The position numbers were made by a program, and so were the translations under genes. The notes under the pieces were generated by a model. That model saw only the letters and a program-made list of their open reading frames with translations, was not told the origin of the DNA and ran no database searches. A DNA stretch of 35,568 bases from Gammaproteobacteria bacterium (GTDB lineage Bacteria > Pseudomonadota > Gammaproteobacteria > Magnimaribacterales > Magnimaribacteraceae). The stretch covers positions 1 through 35,568 of the forward strand of contig SGZM01000009.1 of the NCBI GenBank assembly GCA_004214065.1, written 5' to 3'. How positions within the stretch are numbered: the first letter of the stretch is position 1; every line of letters starts with the position of its first letter. Positions 24,407 through 33,738 of this stretch are shown here, piece by piece.

Positions 24407-26902
24407 ATGACAAATTATATTAAAAGATTTTCTATACTCTTTTTTATAGTCTCAAGTGGACTGTTTGCTAATGAAGGTGAAAATCTCAAAGACGACATTG
24501 AAAATGAAGAATCTAAAGACAAGGAAGTTTTTATTGAGGAGTTGGTTGAAGATTATGAAGAAATACCTGGGTTTTTTATAACTTATAGAGATCCTAAAAC
24601 AAATAAAATTTTTCTAAAAATAAATCAAAATCAATTAGGAAAGGAATTTATATATTTTGCCCATGTACTGGATAGTGTTGTAACTACAGGTAATGTAAGA
24701 GGTTCTTATACTGATAAAGGAATCTTTAAAATAGAAAAAGATTTTGAAAACTTAAGATTTACTCGAGTATTAACTAATTATGTATTTGATGAAGAAAGCC
24801 CTCTTAAAAGATCAAAGGGAGCTAATACTTCTGATTCAACATTTAAAGTTATTCCTATCAAAGGGAAAAATAAAGAGAAAAATAATTTCTTGATTGATAT
24901 TACAAGCTTACTTCTTTCTGAATCACTTACCCCAATTCTTCCAATTTTTTCGCCTGAAGATTTTTCACCATCCCGTTTTGCTTGGGGACAAGTAAGTCCA
25001 ACTAAATCAAGGGTTCTGGATGTTCATAACTATGAAGAAAATACTGATTTTGAAGTTGAATATGTTATAGAAAGTGCTCCCTCTTATGAATATGACGGAG
25101 AAGATGCCGCAGATCCTAGAAATGTGAGTGTACACATGAGATATAGCTTTATAGATATGCCAAATAATGATTTTGAACCTAGAATTGAAAATCAATCTAT
25201 AGGATATTTTTCTGACAGAATAACTAATCTTACGTCAAAAGAAATTACACCTTATGAGGATCTCATTTCTAAATGGCATCTGAAGAAACAAGATCCAGAA
25301 GCAAAATTTTCTAAACCAGTTAAACCTATAGTTTTTTGGATAGAAAATACTACACCATTAGAACTCAGAGACTATATCAAAGAAGGTGTCTTGGCCTGGA
25401 ATATTGCTTTTAAAGAAGCTGGATTTATTGATGCGATAGAAGTAAAAATCCAACCTGATGATGCTGAATGGGATGCAGGTGACATCAGATACAACGTTCT
25501 GAGATGGACTTCTTCTCCAGATCCACTGTTTGGTGGTTATGGTCCTAGACTGTCCAACCCTAGAACAGGAGAAATACTAGGAGCAGACATAATGCTCGAA
25601 TGGATATATCTGACAAATCGTATAAATTATGACTCTATTTTTAATGCGGAGAGCTCTCCAGCAAGCTGTCATTCGTCCAACTTAATACAAGATGGAATCA
25701 TTCTAGCTGAGAATATTCAATTAAACGATCCAAAGATAATAGAACAATCCATCAAACGCCTAGCCCTTCACGAAGTAGGACATACACTTGGCTTGAATCA
25801 TAACTTTAAAGGAAGCTATCTACATAATAATGAAGATGTTCATAACCCAGATATAACAAGCAAGGTTGGTGTGACAGCATCAGTCATGGAATACCCCGCG
25901 ATTAATCTAGCTCCCTTGGGGGTTGAACAGGGGGATTATTATGATACGACACCTGGGCCTTATGATATTTGGGCAATTAAATATGGTTATACTCCTAACT
26001 TAACAGCCTCTGATCTAGATGAAATTATTGCCGAACAAAATAGACCTGAGCATATGTTTTCTAATGATTCAGAAGATATGAGATCGCCGGGAAGAGGAGT
26101 AGACCCGAGGGCAATGATCAATGATTTAACCAATGATCCAATCACTTATGCAGCTCAAAGAATCGAATTAATAAATTACAACCAAGCAAATGTTGTTTCT
26201 AAGTTATCAGGAAACGTAAAAACATTTGAAGAGTATAGGCTTGCTCTTTCAATTTTTATGAGGGAATACTCAAGGTCTCTAGAGGTAGTATCAAGACATA
26301 TAGGTGGGGTCTATGTTGAAAGGTATGACCCAAAAAACCTAAATGATAAAATGCCCTATAGCCCTGCTCCACCTGAGGAGCAAAGAAGAGCTATGGGAAT
26401 TCTTCATAAACATGCATTTTCAATAGAAGCCTTCCCTGTCAATCCAGACCTTCTCATGAGAGCACAAGTTGAAAGAAGAATGTTTGATCTTTATGGAGAA
26501 CATGAAGATCCTCAAATTCATAAGACTATTCTAAGCATACAAAACAGGGTCTTAGATCACGTCCTCAGTCCATGGACTTTATATAGAATCTCTGACACTG
26601 AATTGTACGGAAATGATTACTCCGTAAACGAAGTAATGAATGACTTAACAAAATCTATATTTACCGGCGACAAGGATAATAAGGTCAGTTCGATAAGAAG
26701 AAATCTTCAGACTGCATACGTTAGAAGGTTAATTGATATTCTTGCACAAGATTACTACGATGAATTGGCTACGGCTGCAGCGTATAACTCATTAAGAGAG
26801 ATACAAAAAATAGTTAGAAGGTCTTCAAGCGATGTATCAACTAAATCCCATCGTAAATTAGTCTCTTGGATAATCGAATCAGGCTTAGATAGGGCTAACT
26901 AA
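24407..26902 (+). CDS. Secreted zinc metalloprotease, DUF5117/DUF4953 type
   Basis: Large exported metalloprotease-like protein, 831 residues. A signal peptide (IKRFSILFFIVSSGLFA, cut near residue 22) leads to an acidic stretch, a DUF5117-like beta domain (about 55-270), and the catalytic part with HEVGHTLGLNHNFKG; His455, Glu456, His459 and His465 form the metzincin-type HExxHxxGxxH site. A Met-turn candidate is SVMEYPAINL. The C-terminal helical half (about 600-830) fits the extended DUF4953 family. Such proteins are common in Bacteroidetes and marine gammaproteobacteria and have no firm substrate. The ribosome site before the ATG is weak. It stands alone on the plus strand. Confidence 0.87.
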   Translation: MTNYIKRFSILFFIVSSGLFANEGENLKDDIENEESKDKEVFIEELVEDYEEIPGFFITYRDPKTNKIFLKINQNQLGKEFIYFAHVLDSVVTTGNVRGSYTDKGIFKIEKDFENLRFTRVLTNYVFDEESPLKRSKGANTSDSTFKVIPIKGKNKEKNNFLIDITSLLLSESLTPILPIFSPEDFSPSRFAWGQVSPTKSRVLDVHNYEENTDFEVEYVIESAPSYEYDGEDAADPRNVSVHMRYSFIDMPNNDFEPRIENQSIGYFSDRITNLTSKEITPYEDLISKWHLKKQDPEAKFSKPVKPIVFWIENTTPLELRDYIKEGVLAWNIAFKEAGFIDAIEVKIQPDDAEWDAGDIRYNVLRWTSSPDPLFGGYGPRLSNPRTGEILGADIMLEWIYLTNRINYDSIFNAESSPASCHSSNLIQDGIILAENIQLNDPKIIEQSIKRLALHEVGHTLGLNHNFKGSYLHNNEDVHNPDITSKVGVTASVMEYPAINLAPLGVEQGDYYDTTPGPYDIWAIKYGYTPNLTASDLDEIIAEQNRPEHMFSNDSEDMRSPGRGVDPRAMINDLTNDPITYAAQRIELINYNQANVVSKLSGNVKTFEEYRLALSIFMREYSRSLEVVSRHIGGVYVERYDPKNLNDKMPYSPAPPEEQRRAMGILHKHAFSIEAFPVNPDLLMRAQVERRMFDLYGEHEDPQIHKTILSIQNRVLDHVLSPWTLYRISDTELYGNDYSVNEVMNDLTKSIFTGDKDNKVSSIRRNLQTAYVRRLIDILAQDYYDELATAAAYNSLREIQKIVRRSSSDVSTKSHRKLVSWIIESGLDRAN

Positions 26903-26927
26903 GATACTGCCTTGTAAGACCTTATGC

Positions 26928-27500
26928 TTACTTGGCATCTCTATACATAGTATGCATCGGAGGTCCTTCTCCAAACTGAATTTTTGATACTGCCTCAAAT
27001 CCATGTCTTTCATACAAAGACATATTTCTAGGGTTGGAGGATTCAAGGTAAGCTGGCTGATGAAGTTCATCTATCTTATCAAGAGAGTTTTTTAATAATA
27101 GAGAGCCTAGCCCTAAAGAATGCTTACTAGGATCAACCCCTAAATACTCTAAATACCAAGCATCTTTGGGTTTGTGCTTTTCAAACGCATCAAAGTATTG
27201 AAATATATCTTTTTGGGAATAACTTGGAAGATCTTTAAGTGTCTGGCTGATTGCATCAAATTGAACATCAAAATTAGGGGGGAACCAAAGAGCAATACCA
27301 GAATTATCATCAGTTCCGAATAATGACTCTGTTGATATTGATTGGCTCGCTGCATTGTTAAACCATATAGATGAATTTTTAAAGAATATTGTTGGGTCAG
27401 GCATTAAATACCTTTGAAAAGGGTCACTAGAAAAGGCAAGTAAAAGAACATTTACAGCAATGTTCTGGTTTTCTTTAGTAATTTTTCTTACAGCATTCAT
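26928..27500 (-). CDS. GNAT-family N-acetyltransferase
   Basis: GCN5-related acetyltransferase, 190 residues. The acetyl-CoA core is WYLEYLGVDPSKHSLGLGSLLL, where the usual R/QxxGxG/A appears as HSLGLG, then AYLESSNPRNMSLYERHGFE as motif B. The N-terminal half (WFNNAASQSI, IALWFPPNF) resembles bacterial GNATs of unknown acceptor. It is the last gene of the long minus-strand run that starts beyond the window, 26 bases after the epoxide hydrolase-like gene. It converges on the metalloprotease gene with a 25-base gap that contains only a weak imperfect stem. Confidence 0.85.
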   Translation of the reverse strand: MNAVRKITKENQNIAVNVLLLAFSSDPFQRYLMPDPTIFFKNSSIWFNNAASQSISTESLFGTDDNSGIALWFPPNFDVQFDAISQTLKDLPSYSQKDIFQYFDAFEKHKPKDAWYLEYLGVDPSKHSLGLGSLLLKNSLDKIDELHQPAYLESSNPRNMSLYERHGFEAVSKIQFGEGPPMHTMYRDAK

Positions 27501-27526
27501 TATAAGATTTAATCATAGTAACGAAA

Positions 27527-28516
27527 TTAAGATACTTGCTTTAAGAATTTTAAAATCAAGCTATTGACCTCATCGGGAGCCTCTTGTTGAGTCCAGTGAC
27601 CTATGCCCTCAAACTCTTCAGCAAATAGAAGTTCTTTATAGTTTGGAGATATTCTGTCGATTAAACTTTGTTCTGAAGGAATAAAAAAGTTTACAGGATC
27701 CAAGGTTCCAGTTATAAAAAAAGCAGGCTGCTGAAGAATGGCACCTTCCAATTCAGGTAATTCATGCCAGTCTATATTTTGAGCCCTATATCTATTGAAG
27801 GGACCTCTCAAGCCACTTATCTTAAATTGGCTAACAAAATAATCTAAGTCCTCTTTAGAGAACCAACCCGGAAAGTCTTCAAATACTTCCATGCCCTCTA
27901 AAAAGCTTGAATTTTTATCTTTTTGAGGAACTAAACCACTCTGGCCTTTTTCAAGGTTTCTTTGCATTCCTCTTCCGTCACTATTTGTATAAGTAATAAA
28001 TAGAGATCTGTTCAAATCAGATTCAAATTCTTCTTCGGCTACACCTTCTTTCTGAAAATAGAGTTGATAGAAGAATCTGTCTTTATAAATCTCTTTCCAT
28101 AAATCTAAGGTTGGCATAGGGCCTCGTCCTGTAAATGGAACAGACATTGTTCCTGTTGCGGTTATCCTATCTTCATTCAATGCCGCTGTATTAAGAGCTA
28201 TAGGCCCTCCCCAATCATGTCCAATAGTAATCGCAGTGTCATAACCAAGGGCATCAATAATTCCAATCACATCATCAGTCATATTCTTCATAGTATAGGC
28301 TTCAATTTCATGAGGCTTATCAGACTCTCCATATCCCCGGACATCGTAAGCAACTGCCTTGAATCCTGCTTTTGCCACTGCGGGCAGTTGATGTCTGTAG
28401 CTATACCAGCTTTCAGGCCAGCCATGACAGAAAATGACTAATGGTCCTTCGCCCATCATTGCTAGTCTTAAATTAATTCCATTACTTTCTATAAATTTAA
28501 ATTCTATCTCTTCCAT
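27527..28516 (-). CDS. Epoxide hydrolase-like alpha/beta hydrolase
   Basis: Alpha/beta hydrolase with the epoxide hydrolase signature, 329 residues. The oxyanion motif is CHGWPESWYSYRHQLP, the nucleophile is Asp101 in TIGHDWGGPIAL, an acid lies in FITGTLDPVNFF and the catalytic His in GIGHWTQQEAP. The cap domain contains FYQLYFQKEGVAE with Tyr residues suited to epoxide activation. An Asp nucleophile also occurs in haloalkane dehalogenases, but the HGWPES and cap sequence favour epoxide hydrolase. An in-frame ATG 15 codons upstream overlaps the HupE gene; the ATG at 28516 has AGAGGA directly ahead and aligns with the domain start, so it is chosen. Confidence 0.88.
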   Translation of the reverse strand: MEEIEFKFIESNGINLRLAMMGEGPLVIFCHGWPESWYSYRHQLPAVAKAGFKAVAYDVRGYGESDKPHEIEAYTMKNMTDDVIGIIDALGYDTAITIGHDWGGPIALNTAALNEDRITATGTMSVPFTGRGPMPTLDLWKEIYKDRFFYQLYFQKEGVAEEEFESDLNRSLFITYTNSDGRGMQRNLEKGQSGLVPQKDKNSSFLEGMEVFEDFPGWFSKEDLDYFVSQFKISGLRGPFNRYRAQNIDWHELPELEGAILQQPAFFITGTLDPVNFFIPSEQSLIDRISPNYKELLFAEEFEGIGHWTQQEAPDEVNSLILKFLKQVS

Positions 28517-28530
28517 ACTTTCCTCTTTTA

Positions 28531-29484
28531 TTAGATTGAAATCACTCTCTCGATCAACCAATACGTGCCTAATCCTCCTATAAAGTAACTTGCAAAGGCA
28601 GTTACCTCAATCTTTATTTTATTAGACTTAAGCAAGTAAATTATTAGACCAAAGAAAGGTAGAACCATCAATTGGCCAGCTTCAATTCCTAAATTAAAAA
28701 GCAGTAAAGACAAGATTAGATTTTCATTATTTATTCCAATTTCTGTGAGAGCTCCAGCAAACCCCAAACCATGCAAAAGTCCAAAACCGAAAGCTATAAG
28801 CCAAGGAGTTGAATCATACTTTTGTTTGTCTCCTACCTCTAAGGCAAGATAAATTATTGTTAAAGCAATAAAAGCTTCTGTTGAGGCTTGAGGAACACTA
28901 ACAACATCCAATACTGATAGAGCTAGAGTTATGCTGTGAGCTAATGTGAAAGCAGTAATAGTTTTAATTAGGTTTAAAGAACCAGAAACAAGGAAGAGTA
29001 GACCAAAAACAAATAACATATGATCTATACCGCTTAATAAATGCTCTATACCAAGCCAAAAATAACTGGTTGGATAAAGACTAACTTCTTCAGGAATATC
29101 AAATTTAGGAGTATTAATTGTCGCTAATCCTTCAAAAGTAGTTAGATCTAGAAAAGTTATGCTCACTAATGCATCGGTAAGTCTGGTCAGTCCTTTGAAT
29201 GCGATTTCCTTGCCTTTTATTGATTCATCGCAATTAATTGAAATATTTGAGACTAAGTATTTACCTTGAATTTCCGGTAAATTTCTTTGTCCTTCTTCAC
29301 AATCAGTAAAGCTAACTTCAGCAGGAAGTCCGACAGCATTTGCAGGAAACATCCATAAACCAAAATAAGATCCATCAGCTCCCTCTTCTAGAGATAATCT
29401 TGCCGGATTCATTTCATGAGTCTCTGCGAGTAAAGCTAGGCACAGACCTAGAAGAGTAAATATAGATTTAGTCAGATACTTCAT
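28531..29484 (-). CDS. HupE/UreJ family membrane protein
   Basis: Polytopic inner-membrane protein, 317 residues. A signal peptide ends near ALLAETHE; a periplasmic beta-rich domain (about 22-135) precedes six or so membrane helices. Conserved His-rich blocks are GIEHLLSGIDHMLFVFGLL, AFTLAHSITLALS and GFGLLHGLGFAGAL, with LLFNLGIEAGQL, the HupE/UreJ_2 pattern. HupE/UreJ proteins are linked to nickel or cobalt uptake, though no hydrogenase or urease genes are present here. The start overlaps the parvulin gene by 17 bases, so the two are coupled in translation. Confidence 0.88.
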   Translation of the reverse strand: MKYLTKSIFTLLGLCLALLAETHEMNPARLSLEEGADGSYFGLWMFPANAVGLPAEVSFTDCEEGQRNLPEIQGKYLVSNISINCDESIKGKEIAFKGLTRLTDALVSITFLDLTTFEGLATINTPKFDIPEEVSLYPTSYFWLGIEHLLSGIDHMLFVFGLLFLVSGSLNLIKTITAFTLAHSITLALSVLDVVSVPQASTEAFIALTIIYLALEVGDKQKYDSTPWLIAFGFGLLHGLGFAGALTEIGINNENLILSLLLFNLGIEAGQLMVLPFFGLIIYLLKSNKIKIEVTAFASYFIGGLGTYWLIERVISI

Positions 29485-30277
29485 TTAAATCTGCCAAGAT
29501 TTCTATTTGGTATTTATTTCTCAATTCTTTTAAATATTTCTTCGTTGAATTATTTTGTTTCTCAAGAACCACATCATTGATTACAACATTTTTAATATCT
29601 TCTAAAGTTGGAGTAAAAGAATTTGCTATAGAGTTCACGTAAACCAGATGAGATCCATATACAGAATTCAAAGGGCCAGACCATTTCTTGGGTGCTAGAT
29701 TTTGAATGTCTTCTGAAAATCTTTTACCAAAAGATCTCTCAATCTCTGTAATGGTTTTAGAGGAAAAGTTTTTACCTAGTAAGAAAGGTTCACCAAAACT
29801 AGTTTCTGAAGAGCCACTTTGTATAAGACTTAAAGCGTTACTAGCCTCATCCCTGTCAGTCTCGCTAGAACTAAAGTAAACATGAGAAAAAGTTATCCTT
29901 TTTCCTACAAAATATTTATCTAAATTCTGATTATAAAAATCACTAATCTCTTGTTCTGATGGTAATGTTGAATCTGCTTCTTGTCTTAAGAAACCTATTT
30001 TTTGAGCGAGTCTTCTTTTGATAATTATGTCATTTTTATCAAGGCCTAATTTTATTGCTTCTCTGTAAAGTATTTCTTCATCAAGTAATTGCTTAATTAT
30101 GCCGTCTACTTCTTGTATGGTCGGCTCTCTTCCAACCTGGTTAACCCAAGTACCAATAAGAGAATTAATCTCAGATTCGAATATGGTAATTTTGTCTTCA
30201 TTCTCATCATTGAATACCAAATCAGCTGTAAGAATTAGAATTCCAAGAATAAAGAATATAAAAAGTCTTTGTTTCAT
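29468..30277 (-). CDS. PpiC-type (parvulin) peptidyl-prolyl isomerase
   Basis: SurA/PpiD-like isomerase, 269 residues, with an N-terminal signal anchor (RLFIFFILGILILTADLVF). A helical chaperone part (GREPTIQEVDGIIKQLLDEE, about 50-95) precedes the parvulin domain (about 120-220), recognisable by FSHVYFSS and YGSHLVYVNSI but lacking several usual active-site residues, so isomerase activity is uncertain. It overlaps the HupE gene by 17 bases; PpiC-like and HupE-like genes are often paired in marine bacteria, suggesting a helper role for the membrane protein's periplasmic domain. No ribosome site is clear. Confidence 0.82.
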   Translation of the reverse strand: MKQRLFIFFILGILILTADLVFNDENEDKITIFESEINSLIGTWVNQVGREPTIQEVDGIIKQLLDEEILYREAIKLGLDKNDIIIKRRLAQKIGFLRQEADSTLPSEQEISDFYNQNLDKYFVGKRITFSHVYFSSSETDRDEASNALSLIQSGSSETSFGEPFLLGKNFSSKTITEIERSFGKRFSEDIQNLAPKKWSGPLNSVYGSHLVYVNSIANSFTPTLEDIKNVVINDVVLEKQNNSTKKYLKELRNKYQIEILADLNEVSD

Positions 30278-30332
30278 ATTTTTTTAAAAAAACTAATAAA
30301 ATTAATTGTTTATATAGATATATTGAAAATAT

Positions 30333-33300
30333 TTACCAAGTATCTATGTTGGGCCTTTTTTTACCAGATCTAGATTTAGGTGGTAAAGATTTTAGGGTGC
30401 TAGATACCCAGTTTCTAGTTTCCGCCGGATCTATCACATCATCAAGCTCAAAGTGAGATGCCATATTTACTGCTCGTCCTCGATGATAACTATCACCAAC
30501 CATCTTTTCATAAGCTTCTATTCTCTTCTTGGGATCTTTGATTGCTTCAAGTTCTTTTCTGTATCCAAGCTTAACTGCACCCTCTAGTCCCATGCCACCA
30601 AATTCTCCCGTGGGCCAAGTAACAGTAAATAAAGGTATTTTAAAACTACCTCCTGCCATAGCTTGCGCTCCTAAACCATACGCCTTTCTAATTACCACGG
30701 ACATGAGTGGCGTTTCAATATTTGCACCGACAACAAACATTCTGGCTGCATGTCTAATAAGTGCTGATTTTTCACTTTCAGGCCCCACCATAATTCCAGG
30801 GCAATCTATTAAAGAAAGTATAGGGATATCAAATGCATCGCAAAGCTGAATGAATCTTGACCCTTTATCAGCTCCAGGTGAATCAATGGCTCCTGAAAGG
30901 TGGCCTGGATTATTTGCAACGATCCCAACAGGCTTACCTTCAATTCTAATGAAAGAAGTTATTATTCCAGGTGCCCATTCTTTTCTAATTTCAAGTACAG
31001 AATCTATATCGGCTATTCCTTCAATGATATCTCTCATGTCGTAATATCTGAGTCTATTCTCAGGAACAGCAAATCTTAATTTTCTAGCATCAGGTTCTTT
31101 CCATTCTTTTATTGGTCCTTGAAAATAAGAAAGATATTTTTTTGCTACCTCAACTGCCTCTTCTTCGTCCTTAACCGCAATATCAACTACACCATTAGGC
31201 ACCTGAACATCCATTGGTCCAACTTCATCAGGAGTAAAAACCCCTAATCCTCCCCCTTCGATCATAGCCGGTCCACCCACACCAATATTAGAATCTTCAG
31301 TAGCGATAATTACATCACAGCAACCTAAGAGAACTGCATTTCCTGCAAAGCATCTTCCAGTTGTTATTCCTATTACTGGGACTAATCCAGATAATTGAGC
31401 GAAGTAAGTAAATGCCAGACAATCTAAGCCGGCCACACCTGAAGTATCTGTATCTCCAGGCCTGCCTCCTCCTCCTTCAGCAAATAGAATAGTAGGTAAT
31501 TCATTTTGTTCAGCTATTTCAAACATTCTATCTTTCTTAGCATGATTCATTTTTCCCTGGGTACCCGCTAAAACCATATAGTCATATGACATTGCCATAA
31601 CTCTTGAAGCACTTTCAGGAAATAAATGACCATTAACATGACCTAGGCCACAAACCATTCCATCACCTGTAGTATTTTTAATTAAGTCTTCTTCACTTCT
31701 TCTTCGCCTTTGAGCAGCCATTACAACAGAACCATATTCAAGAAAACTTCCCTCATCACAAAGATGTTCAATATTTTCTCTTGCAGTTCTGTGGCCTGTT
31801 CCATACCTTTTCTTAACAGCCTCAGGACGATTAATATCATGACTAGCTTCCTTTCTGTCCAGTGCTTCTCTTAAATCAGGCCTGATCCAGTCCAGATCAA
31901 CTTCTTCATCTTCACTAGAGGTTTGTTTTTCAACATCTGCAAGACGAATTAACATTAATGAGTGTCCTTCAAATACTGTATCTAAACTTGTGACTGATAT
32001 ATCTTCCACCACCCCACTGACTTGCGAAGTAATTTCATGTTCCATTTTCATGGCTTCCATAATTCCTAAAGTCTTACCTTCCCAGACATTGTCTCCTACC
32101 TTCACATCAAATTTTACGATCATACCTTGCATAGGGGCATTTACACTTTCGTAGCCTTCTTTTAAATCTTGTTGTTGAAGCTCTAAAATATTTTCCGATT
32201 GATCGACAAAAGCTCCTCCAGACTTACCATGATCAAGCACTGCCAATGGGTCAAGGTTCTCTATCTTTCCCCTCTTTATCTTCTCTTTAGGAATACTTCT
32301 GCTTATATCAGAAAGATCAGAATGTGTTTTTAGGTCTGTTAAGACTTTTATATTATCTTCAAAGAAATTTGTATGGACTTTATTATTTCTAAAATCTTGA
32401 TTCACTAAAATATTCTTTAGTAAGTCTAAATTAGTTGGAACACCTGTAATTTTAAACTCACAGAGGGATCTATAATTTCTCTTAATGGCTTGTTTAAAGT
32501 TATCTTCTGGAGAATAGGTGATTATTTTTGCTATCAATGAATCAAATAAAGGGTTTGTTTCATATCCTGCATAACCGTAACTGTCTGCCCTGACACCTGG
32601 GCCGGATGGTAGATCAAATTTTTCAAAAATTCCCCCTCCAGGATTAGCTATGCCCTGAGAATCAATAGTTTCCATATTGACTCTTGATTGAATTGCATAC
32701 CCTCTAGGTTCAGGAATATTTTTTTGTTCTAACTTTATTTGTCTTAGAGTTTTACCAGAAGCGACTTGAATTTGTGCCTTTACAAGATCTAAAGATAAAA
32801 CTGATTCAGTAACTGTATGTTCTACTTGCAATCTAGGATTACACTCAATAAATCTAAAATCATTTTTCTCAACATTGACCAAAAACTCTATAGTAGCCAG
32901 GCCTTCATATTTAACTGTTTGAGCAAGTACCAATGACGCTTCGATCATCTTAGTTTTTAATTCTGGGTTTAGACTTGGGCTAGGAGCTATTTCTATAAGT
33001 TTTTGATATCGTCTTTGGATGGAGCACTCTCTTTCATGTAAATGGCTAACTGCCCCTGTACCATCACCTATGATCTGAAATTCGATATGCCTATAGTTTT
33101 TTAGATACTCTTCCAGATACAGGTCAGGAGAATTAAAAGATGCTTTTGCTTCTGAGGCGGCTCTATCAAAAGACTCTCTCAATTCATCTGTCTTAGAGAC
33201 GACCCTCATACCTCTTCCACCTCCTCCTGAGATAGCCTTGATAACAACTGAAGAATTTTTTCTTAAAGACTTCATGAAGCTTTGAGCTTGTCTTATGGAT

Positions 33301-33707
33301 GTTTTTTCATTTGTTCCTGCAATTACCGGAATATTAAGACTTGAAGCAAGTTCTTTAGCAGAAGTTTTATCACCAAATATTTTTAAGGTCTTTTCATTAG
33401 GTCCTATGAATTTAATTTTGGCTCTTTTTACTGAGGAAGCAAAAAGAGCATTTTCGCTTAAAAAGCCATAGCCAGGGTGAATTGCGTCTGCTTTAGACTC
33501 TTTTGCTATTCTAACTATTTCTTTTATATCAAGGTAAGCTTGAGCCCCTTTTCCTTCTAATTTGTAGGCTTCATCTACTTTTGAAAGATGAAGAGAATTA
33601 GCATCATCTTCAGAATAAATACCAATGGTTCTAAGACCGAGATCACTGCAAGTCCTGGCAATACGAATTGCGATTTCACCTCTATTGGCTATTAAGACTT
33701 TCTTCAT
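30333..33707 (-). CDS. Single-chain biotin-dependent acyl-CoA carboxylase
   Basis: An 1124-residue fusion of all carboxylase parts. Biotin carboxylase occupies about residues 1-450 (KKVLIANRGEIAIRIARTC; ATP-grasp loop SGGGGRGMRVV; ECNPRLQVEHTVTE). A biotinyl domain follows, with Lys554 in GIMEAMKMEHE as biotin site. The carboxyltransferase is about 630-1124 (GTGHRTARENIEHL, IGITTGRCFAGNAVLLG, CPGIMVGPESEKS, MAGGSFKIPLFTVTWPTGEFGGMGLEG). Canonical acetyl- or propionyl-CoA carboxylases split these over two or more proteins; the single-chain order resembles the long-chain acyl-CoA carboxylases described from Mycobacterium avium and others. Chain-length preference is not predictable. It follows an acyl-CoA dehydrogenase gene by 31 bases. 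Confidence 0.93.
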   Translation of the reverse strand: MKKVLIANRGEIAIRIARTCSDLGLRTIGIYSEDDANSLHLSKVDEAYKLEGKGAQAYLDIKEIVRIAKESKADAIHPGYGFLSENALFASSVKRAKIKFIGPNEKTLKIFGDKTSAKELASSLNIPVIAGTNEKTSIRQAQSFMKSLRKNSSVVIKAISGGGGRGMRVVSKTDELRESFDRAASEAKASFNSPDLYLEEYLKNYRHIEFQIIGDGTGAVSHLHERECSIQRRYQKLIEIAPSPSLNPELKTKMIEASLVLAQTVKYEGLATIEFLVNVEKNDFRFIECNPRLQVEHTVTESVLSLDLVKAQIQVASGKTLRQIKLEQKNIPEPRGYAIQSRVNMETIDSQGIANPGGGIFEKFDLPSGPGVRADSYGYAGYETNPLFDSLIAKIITYSPEDNFKQAIKRNYRSLCEFKITGVPTNLDLLKNILVNQDFRNNKVHTNFFEDNIKVLTDLKTHSDLSDISRSIPKEKIKRGKIENLDPLAVLDHGKSGGAFVDQSENILELQQQDLKEGYESVNAPMQGMIVKFDVKVGDNVWEGKTLGIMEAMKMEHEITSQVSGVVEDISVTSLDTVFEGHSLMLIRLADVEKQTSSEDEEVDLDWIRPDLREALDRKEASHDINRPEAVKKRYGTGHRTARENIEHLCDEGSFLEYGSVVMAAQRRRRSEEDLIKNTTGDGMVCGLGHVNGHLFPESASRVMAMSYDYMVLAGTQGKMNHAKKDRMFEIAEQNELPTILFAEGGGGRPGDTDTSGVAGLDCLAFTYFAQLSGLVPVIGITTGRCFAGNAVLLGCCDVIIATEDSNIGVGGPAMIEGGGLGVFTPDEVGPMDVQVPNGVVDIAVKDEEEAVEVAKKYLSYFQGPIKEWKEPDARKLRFAVPENRLRYYDMRDIIEGIADIDSVLEIRKEWAPGIITSFIRIEGKPVGIVANNPGHLSGAIDSPGADKGSRFIQLCDAFDIPILSLIDCPGIMVGPESEKSALIRHAARMFVVGANIETPLMSVVIRKAYGLGAQAMAGGSFKIPLFTVTWPTGEFGGMGLEGAVKLGYRKELEAIKDPKKRIEAYEKMVGDSYHRGRAVNMASHFELDDVIDPAETRNWVSSTLKSLPPKSRSGKKRPNIDTW

Positions 33708-33715
33708 AAACTGAG

Positions 33716-33730
33716 TTCTAAAGTTTAGAA
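33716..33730. repeat. Inverted repeat between dehydrogenase and carboxylase genes
   Basis: TTCTAAA-G-TTTAGAA, seven-base perfect arms around one base, fills half of the 31-base gap upstream of the carboxylase start. It is a possible operator or processing hairpin; AT-rich composition makes chance plausible. Confidence 0.25.
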
Positions 33731-33738
33731 ACTAGTCT

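Noticed and set aside
26908-26932. Imperfect stem between the metalloprotease and GNAT genes as a terminator
   Set aside because: Five perfect pairs with mismatches beyond and no T-tract.
28517-28561. 15-codon N-terminal extension of the epoxide hydrolase-like protein
   Set aside because: Overlaps the HupE gene and lacks a ribosome site, while the inner ATG has AGAGGA close by.
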